This document shows, in pieces, positions 1-3,610 of a DNA stretch of 5,218 nt. The first letter of the stretch is position 1; each line of letters opens with the position of its first letter. The notes below the pieces were generated by a model. The model had not been told where the DNA came from and did not search any database. It saw only the letters and a program-made list of their open reading frames with translations. The stretch spans positions 1 to 5,218 of the forward strand of contig CAINWJ010000085.1 in the NCBI GenBank assembly GCA_903854455.1. The letters are read 5' to 3'. Position numbers and translations under genes: made by a program. The stretch comes from Candidatus Peribacteria bacterium. GTDB lineage: Bacteria; Patescibacteriota; Gracilibacteria; Peribacterales; Peribacteraceae.

Positions 1-37
1 GCCTACACTCTTTCCCTACACGACGCTCTTCCGATCT
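1..37 (+). other. Illumina sequencing adapter left on the contig end (artefact)
   Basis: Bases 5-37 match all 33 bases of the Illumina TruSeq read-1 primer/adapter, ending in CGCTCTTCCGATCT. Bases 1-4 (GCCT) differ from the fixed P5 sequence of single-index adapters (ATCT) but equal the last four bases of the TruSeq HT i5 index D501, TATAGCCT. This suggests a dual-indexed library. The segment is synthetic and should be trimmed. It marks the point where assembly stopped, and biological sequence begins at base 38. The adapter match is seen directly and rests on recall of the adapter sequence; the index identity depends on only four bases. Confidence 0.97.
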
Positions 38-322
38 GGCCGTGGCCAGCCAATTTTTGCCCCATGGAGAGATCCTGATCTCGCCCAAAGTATCGCGTTC
101 CCTGCCGTCCTTCGCTCCTTCGAGGAGAGCCCCAGCCACGGTTGCCACGACATGGTTGTACTGTTGTCGTTGTGCCTGCAGAATGAGGGAGTCGCTGATG
201 CCGATGGCATTACCATCACGTCTGCCACCGAGGGTCGGTCTATGATGATCCGGCCATGTATCGATCCATGATTGTATTACGTTCTCGATCGCTTGCCGGG
301 TTATTTCGTTTTTCTCTCGCAT
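38..322 (-). CDS. Hypothetical protein, N-terminal 95 residues only (3' end missing)
   Basis: The reading frame opens at ATG 322-320 and stays open to base 38, where it runs in frame into adapter sequence. The protein begins MREKNEITRQAIENVIQSW and continues 95 residues to ...GKNWLATA. The last 12 readable codons, RSEERRVGKECR, come from the adapter and are not part of the protein. The start is well supported: an in-frame TGA lies five codons upstream, no other start codon lies between, and a promoter sits immediately before it. The visible part is soluble and polar, with a probably helical, charged N-terminus and a Gly/Asp-rich middle. There is no signal peptide, no membrane segment and no catalytic motif that I recognise, so no function is assigned. 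It lies downstream of alaS on the same strand, 262 bases away, behind its own promoter, so co-transcription is not needed. Confidence 0.6.
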
Positions 323-331
323 GATAAATAT

Positions 332-359
332 ATAATATCATTAAATAGCATTTAGTCAA
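332..359 (-). promoter_or_regulatory. Sigma70-type promoter, predicted to give a leaderless transcript
   Basis: Read on the minus strand, TTGACT (359-354) is followed by a 16-base spacer and TATTAT (337-332). Each box matches the consensus at 5 of 6 positions. Only nine bases (331-323) separate the -10 box from the ATG at 322. Transcription would therefore start about one to three bases before the start codon, leaving no room for a ribosome binding site. The whole stretch is very AT-rich compared with the flanking coding sequence. The boxes are seen in the sequence; leaderless expression is inferred. Confidence 0.65.
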
Positions 360-412
360 TACACTGGAGCCTCTTCAATCTCGCGTGGGAGCGGAGTCAG
401 GAATATAACAAG

Positions 413-436
413 AAACGAAAAGGATAATGTTCGTTT
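413..436. repeat. Perfect 7-bp inverted repeat (AT-rich hairpin)
   Basis: AAACGAA at 413-419 is the exact reverse complement of TTCGTTT at 430-436, with a 10-base loop. On the minus strand the right arm is followed by a T-rich stretch (TTCGTTTCTTGTT), so a weak terminator before the promoter of the downstream gene is possible. The AT-rich stem makes this uncertain. Confidence 0.45.
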
Positions 437-437
437 A

Positions 438-499
438 TTGAGATGCATGTGTAGCAGGAAGGAATCCTGCTCCCCAAACTAAAAAGTGGAGCATCTCAA
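438..499. repeat. Nested inverted repeats with competing pairings
   Basis: The outer arms TTGAGATGC (438-446) and GCATCTCAA (491-499) are perfect 9-bp complements. Inside them, AGCAGGA (453-459) and TCCTGCT (465-471) form a perfect 7-bp stem with a 5-base loop. Other pairings overlap these: GCTCC (469-473) with GGAGC (488-492), and GCTCCCC (469-475) with GGGGAGC (510-516). The same GCTCC segment can therefore pair with either of two partners. The arms are seen directly. Whether this is an RNA regulator, a palindromic intergenic repeat or part of an alaS 3' UTR cannot be decided from one copy. Confidence 0.55.
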
Positions 500-514
500 A
501 CTTTAAATAGGGGA

Positions 515-566
515 GCGGGTTTCCCTGCCCTTCAGAAGCCCCGCAGGGCGAAGGAGGGCTACCCGC
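515..566 (-). terminator. Long interrupted hairpin just downstream of alaS, possible transcription end or 3' UTR structure
   Basis: Four colinear stem segments stack into one hairpin of about 19 base pairs: 515-520 with 561-566, 523-526 with 555-558, 529-533 with 550-554, and 538-541 with 546-549 around a CGCA loop. The segments are separated by small internal loops or bulges (TT/CT, GC and AGAA). The structure begins 18 bases after the alaS stop codon on the minus strand, which is typical terminator placement. There is no U-tract after it on the minus strand, where the sequence reads TCCCCTATTTAAAG, so it is not a canonical intrinsic terminator. An mRNA 3'-end stabiliser is equally possible. 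Confidence 0.4.
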
Positions 567-584
567 GGGACAGCAAGAAAATAT

Positions 585-2390
585 TCATGCCTCCCCCGCC
601 ATCTCAATCTCCTTCGGTCCATCCTTCACAATTGCCTTGATCCTCCGCACACCCGCCGAACTACTTTCTTCCTTCTGGATCTTGAAGCTGCCGAGCATGC
701 CGGTGCGGGCTACGTGCGGACCTCCGCAGATTTCTTTTGAGAATGCGCCCATGGAGTACACCTTCACTTTCTCGCCGTACTTACTCTCGAAGACACCGAT
801 GGCTTTGTCTGCTTTGGCTTCATCGACAGTCATCAACTGGTAGCTCACGGGTGCATCGGCTTTGATGGCTTCATTGACCAAATCCTCGACCTTCTGGATT
901 TGCTCCTTGGTCATCTTGTCCGGATGCGAGAAGTCGAACCGCAGCCGCTCCGCGGTGATGTTGGATCCCTTCTGCCACACATGATCTCCCAGAACTTTGC
1001 GCAGCGCGGCATTCAGAAGATGGGTCGCCGTGTGCAGCTTGGTCGTCTCCGCCGACTGATCAGCCAGCCCTCCGGCAAAGCGTTTCTCCGCACCCGCACG
1101 ACTCTTCTGCTGATGGAGCTCGAAGGCATTCTTGAATCCCTCCTCATCGATGGAAATGCCTTGCTCCTGCGCCATTTCCCGCGTCAGCTCAATCGGGAAA
1201 CCGTACGTGTCGTAGAGGTGGAAGGCGTCGAGACCGGAGATTTCTTTCCCGCTCAACTGATCCATCATTTTCTGGAAGTGCTTCGTACCATCCTGCAGCG
1301 TTTTCAAAAAGATTTCCTCCTCCCGGTTGAGGGTTTCGATGATGGCAGACTGCTGGGACTTGAGCTTGTCGTAGAAATTGCCGTACTGATCGATCACAGT
1401 ATTTGCGACGCCGGAGCAGAATCCGGGCCCCTGGATGGCACCCAGTTTGCGCGCGGCGCGGATGGCACGACGGATGATTCTGCGCAGCACGTAGCCGCGA
1501 TCGACGTTCGATGGACGGACGCCATCGGCAATCATGAATGTCGCGGCTTTCAGGTGATCGACGACGATGCGGATGTCACGAATGGTTTGTTTTCCGGATA
1601 AATCATCACTGACTGATCGTACTTTCTCGAAGATCGGCTTCATCGCATCGGTGTCATAGACGCTCTCCACTCCCTGCAGGACGACCGCCACACGATCGAG
1701 GCCCATGCCGGTATCCACGTTCTGCTGTTTGAACGGTGTGAAGGTTCCATCCTCGTTTTTGTTGTACTGCATGAACACGTCGTTCCAGATTTCCATCCAC
1801 TCGCTATCATGGGTTTTCGGGTTGCCAGAGGGTTCGCCAGCGCCAACCCAGTAGAACATTTCCGTGTCCGGTCCGCAGGGTCCGGTCTTACCTGCGGGTC
1901 CCCACCAGTTATTTTTCTTCGGCAGGAATGCGATGCGTTCAGGAGCGATGCCCATCCTCTGCCAGTGTGCTGCGGATTCCTCGTCTTTCGGTGCGTCCTT
2001 GTCGCCTTCGAAGCACGAAACGGCAAGCCGCGAGACCGGGATGCCGAGGATCTTTGTCAGGAACTCGAAGCTCATCTCGATGGCTTCCTTCTTGAAATAA
2101 TCACCGAGGCTCCAGTTCCCGAGCATCTCGAAGCACGTTAAGTGGCTGGCATCTCCCACTTCATCGATGTCCTGTGTGCGCACGCAGAGCTGCACGTCGA
2201 CCAATCTGTTTCCTTGCGGATGCTTCTCGCCCATGAGGTAGGGGACGAGCGGGTGCATTCCGGCTGTCGTGAACAGCACGGTCGGATCATTCTCCGGAAC
2301 CAGCGATGCGCCCGAGATCACGGCATGACCCTTGGACTGAAAGAAGTCCAGGTAGGCTTGGCGGATGTCGGACGTCGTGCGTGGAGGCAT
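585..2390 (-). CDS. alaS: Alanine--tRNA ligase, compact form without the barrel domain and C-Ala
   Basis: Class II synthetase that charges tRNA-Ala with alanine in the cytoplasm and should hydrolyse mischarged Ser- or Gly-tRNA-Ala. Seen in the 601 residues: a motif 1 region at 31-44 (LVPENDPTVLFTTAG), motif 2 region at about 82-99 (FEMLGNWSLGDYF), TGPCGP at 169-174, EIWNDVFMQYN at 200-210, motif 3 at 226-234 (DTGMGLDRV), a tRNA-binding helix RGYVLRRIIRRAI at 298-310, and LYDTYGFP at 392-399. The editing-domain zinc ligands are intact: H453 and H457 (HTATH), C555 and H559 (CGGPH). About 100 residues are missing relative to E. coli AlaRS between LYDTYGFP and HxxxH, removing the beta-barrel with its FYAESGGQ-type motif. 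The protein also ends after the editing (SAD) domain, without the DHHA1/C-Ala domain; E. coli AlaRS has 876 residues. I recall this layout from CPR bacteria. ATG 2390 is the only start codon after the upstream in-frame TAA. No Shine-Dalgarno or clear promoter is visible. Confidence 0.98.
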   Translation of the reverse strand: MPPRTTSDIRQAYLDFFQSKGHAVISGASLVPENDPTVLFTTAGMHPLVPYLMGEKHPQGNRLVDVQLCVRTQDIDEVGDASHLTCFEMLGNWSLGDYFKKEAIEMSFEFLTKILGIPVSRLAVSCFEGDKDAPKDEESAAHWQRMGIAPERIAFLPKKNNWWGPAGKTGPCGPDTEMFYWVGAGEPSGNPKTHDSEWMEIWNDVFMQYNKNEDGTFTPFKQQNVDTGMGLDRVAVVLQGVESVYDTDAMKPIFEKVRSVSDDLSGKQTIRDIRIVVDHLKAATFMIADGVRPSNVDRGYVLRRIIRRAIRAARKLGAIQGPGFCSGVANTVIDQYGNFYDKLKSQQSAIIETLNREEEIFLKTLQDGTKHFQKMMDQLSGKEISGLDAFHLYDTYGFPIELTREMAQEQGISIDEEGFKNAFELHQQKSRAGAEKRFAGGLADQSAETTKLHTATHLLNAALRKVLGDHVWQKGSNITAERLRFDFSHPDKMTKEQIQKVEDLVNEAIKADAPVSYQLMTVDEAKADKAIGVFESKYGEKVKVYSMGAFSKEICGGPHVARTGMLGSFKIQKEESSSAGVRRIKAIVKDGPKEIEMAGEA

Positions 2391-2589
2391 GCGGAGGGAT
2401 AGAAGGTGGACACATGGTACTGGAGACGGGGATCGAATTCGAGAGACAGTCTGGAACCGTGATGAGAAGGATTAAAGGATTGCCATGATTTCTGCCAGCA
2501 CTCCAGGTTTAAGGTAATCCTCCCATCGTGCGGATCATGGTCCCAGCCAATTTGACAAAAATCAAAAAATAAATAGAATACATTTTCCT
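2391..2589. other. Divergent intergenic region between alaS and the DUF11-like gene
   Basis: These 199 bases separate two genes transcribed in opposite directions. The plus-strand side carries a strong promoter at 2552-2579. For alaS on the minus strand I found only weak boxes, such as a TTTAAT without a good -35 partner. A perfect 10-bp palindrome, TCGAATTCGA, lies at 2433-2442, and AAGGATT is tandemly duplicated at about 2467-2481. Neither has an evident function. No structured leader such as a T-box is recognisable upstream of alaS. Confidence 0.5.
2552..2579 (+). promoter_or_regulatory. Strong sigma70-type promoter, predicted leaderless start
   Basis: TTGACA (2552-2557), a perfect -35 box, is followed by a 16-base A-rich spacer and TAGAAT (2574-2579), which matches 5 of 6 bases of the -10 consensus. 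Ten bases separate the -10 box from the ATG at 2590, so transcription should begin only about two to four bases before the start codon. The sequence before the ATG, ACATTTTCCT, contains no Shine-Dalgarno motif. This supports ATG 2590 as the true start of a leaderless message. Confidence 0.75.
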
Positions 2590-3504
2590 ATGGCCTGGGA
2601 TATTATCAGACTACCGGATCCTCCCTGTATCCCAGGGCTGGTTGGTTGTGATGAAGGTACGACAATCGATGGATCACTCGATCAGCCCTTGACCTCGCTC
2701 GGATCGGGCGGATATCCATCACTGGGAGCGGGAGGTATTTCCAGTTCTTCCTCATCCTCTGCGGCTAATAGCAGTACCACATCGTCGAGTGGGTATTCCT
2801 GGAACAGCCGGATCAGCCGGAGCAGGGAAGCCATCGCGCAGTATGTCCTCACGGCGAAGAACAAGGGGACGGAATTTCTGCAGGGAGTGAAGATCTGGCA
2901 TGGTCCGCTCCCCTTCGGTGCGACATTCGATGCTTCCCGCAGCAGCTCGGGCTGCGTGCAGGATGGTGCATCCGTTGTCTGTACAGCCGATCTGGCTGCG
3001 GGTGCGATGAAGGATTTTACGCTGTCCTATCGGGTCTCCAGCTCGGTCAGTTGTGCCATTGCCCGTGTTCTTCAGAAGGCGACTATCGCCGCGCGTCAGC
3101 TCACGGGAAATGCGAATGATCAGGTCTCCGTCTCAGTGCAGTGTTCCATGCTGGCATCCGATGCACCGGCTACGGTTGTGCAATCAAACGACAGCGCCTC
3201 ATTGATAGCGAGCGGAGGTGCAACATCAGCCTCCATGGAGGGAGATGGTGCGTATCAGGAGTCCATCCAAACAGGGAGCAAATGCATTCCCGGTTACAAG
3301 GGAAAAGGCGGATGTCCGGAGGCACCGCGGACAGGAGCAGCAACAGCTTTCTTCACTGCTCAAGTGACGGATTCGAGCATGATGAAACCGTACATCCATC
3401 CGCAGGAAATTTCTTCGTATCCAGGTCTCTGGATTCCAATGGTAAGTGCAATTGTCATCATGGCATTTGCATGGAGCATGCGAAGAATATTGGTACAAAA
3501 CTAA
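2590..3504 (+). CDS. Surface protein with DUF11-like domain and C-terminal membrane anchor
   Basis: 304 residues, ending in TAA. Residues 1-48 are Gly/Pro-rich with two cysteines (C13, C20). Residues 49-73 are a Ser/Thr-rich linker with seven consecutive serines. Residues about 74-187 resemble a DUF11/conserved-repeat beta-sandwich: a YxLTAKNKGTEFLQGVKI strand, PLPFGATF, a C122...C131 pair (SSGCVQDGASVVC) and LAAGAMKDFTLSYRV. Residues about 190-276 are low in recognisable structure, with C-x(8)-C (KCIPGYKGKGGCP). Residues 280-297 (LWIPMVSAIVIMAFAW...) form one membrane helix followed by RR, consistent with a cytoplasmic C-terminus. DUF11 domains are typical of extracellular, wall-associated proteins, so a surface role is inferred. 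The oddity is the N-terminus, MAWDIIRLPDPPC, which is not a signal peptide, and no upstream in-frame start exists between a TAA at 2515 and the ATG. The gene has its own promoter and precedes another secreted-protein gene by 106 bases. Confidence 0.85.
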   Translation: MAWDIIRLPDPPCIPGLVGCDEGTTIDGSLDQPLTSLGSGGYPSLGAGGISSSSSSSAANSSTTSSSGYSWNSRISRSREAIAQYVLTAKNKGTEFLQGVKIWHGPLPFGATFDASRSSSGCVQDGASVVCTADLAAGAMKDFTLSYRVSSSVSCAIARVLQKATIAARQLTGNANDQVSVSVQCSMLASDAPATVVQSNDSASLIASGGATSASMEGDGAYQESIQTGSKCIPGYKGKGGCPEAPRTGAATAFFTAQVTDSSMMKPYIHPQEISSYPGLWIPMVSAIVIMAFAWSMRRILVQN

Positions 3505-3555
3505 ATGAGAATCTGAAGCCAAAATCGCCATATTTGAGAAAGGGTCTTTTACCAG

Positions 3556-3583
3556 TTGACATCTTATGCTTTTGGTATATCAT
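3556..3583 (+). promoter_or_regulatory. Sigma70-type promoter for the large secreted-protein gene
   Basis: A perfect -35 box TTGACA (3556-3561), a 16-base spacer and TATCAT (3578-3583, 5 of 6 matches) lie in the 106-base gap after the DUF11-like gene. Twenty-seven bases separate the -10 box from ATG 3611, giving a predicted leader of about 20 bases. That leader is pyrimidine-rich (CTTTTATTCCCAACTTTCG) and lacks a Shine-Dalgarno motif. The promoter argues that this gene is not simply read through from its upstream neighbour. It also disfavours the earlier in-frame ATG at 3566, which lies inside the spacer. Confidence 0.65.
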
Positions 3584-3610
3584 TCTCCCCTTTTATTCCC
3601 AACTTTCGTT

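Larger units (their letters stand above)
323..584. other. Non-coding region between alaS and the downstream partial gene
   Basis: This 262-base gap contains, in minus-strand order, the long GC-rich hairpin after alaS, the cluster of nested inverted repeats, an AT-rich 7-bp hairpin, a plain stretch around 361-410, and the promoter of the partial gene at 38-322. No convincing gene was found. The frame following the alaS TGA stays open for 49 codons to a TAA at 437-435, but that length is expected by chance fairly often, and the sequence resembles no protein I know. Confidence 0.6.

Noticed and set aside
331..336. Perfect TATAAT on the plus strand
   Set aside because: There is no matching -35 box 16-18 bases upstream and no gene follows on the plus strand; the minus-strand reading gives a complete promoter.
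435..587. Read-through of the alaS TGA as a sense codon (UGA-to-Gly code), extending alaS by 49 codons to a TAA
   Set aside because: No gene here contains an internal TGA, the protein ends naturally after its editing domain, and the extension crosses a long hairpin. A 49-codon open stretch is not rare by chance.
900..1601. Plus-strand open frame of 233 codons antisense to alaS
   Set aside because: It lies entirely within the strongly supported alaS gene, has no promoter and its translation resembles no protein family.
2433..2442. Perfect palindrome TCGAATTCGA as a possible operator
   Set aside because: It is a single short palindrome containing an EcoRI site, not positioned relative to any convincing alaS promoter.
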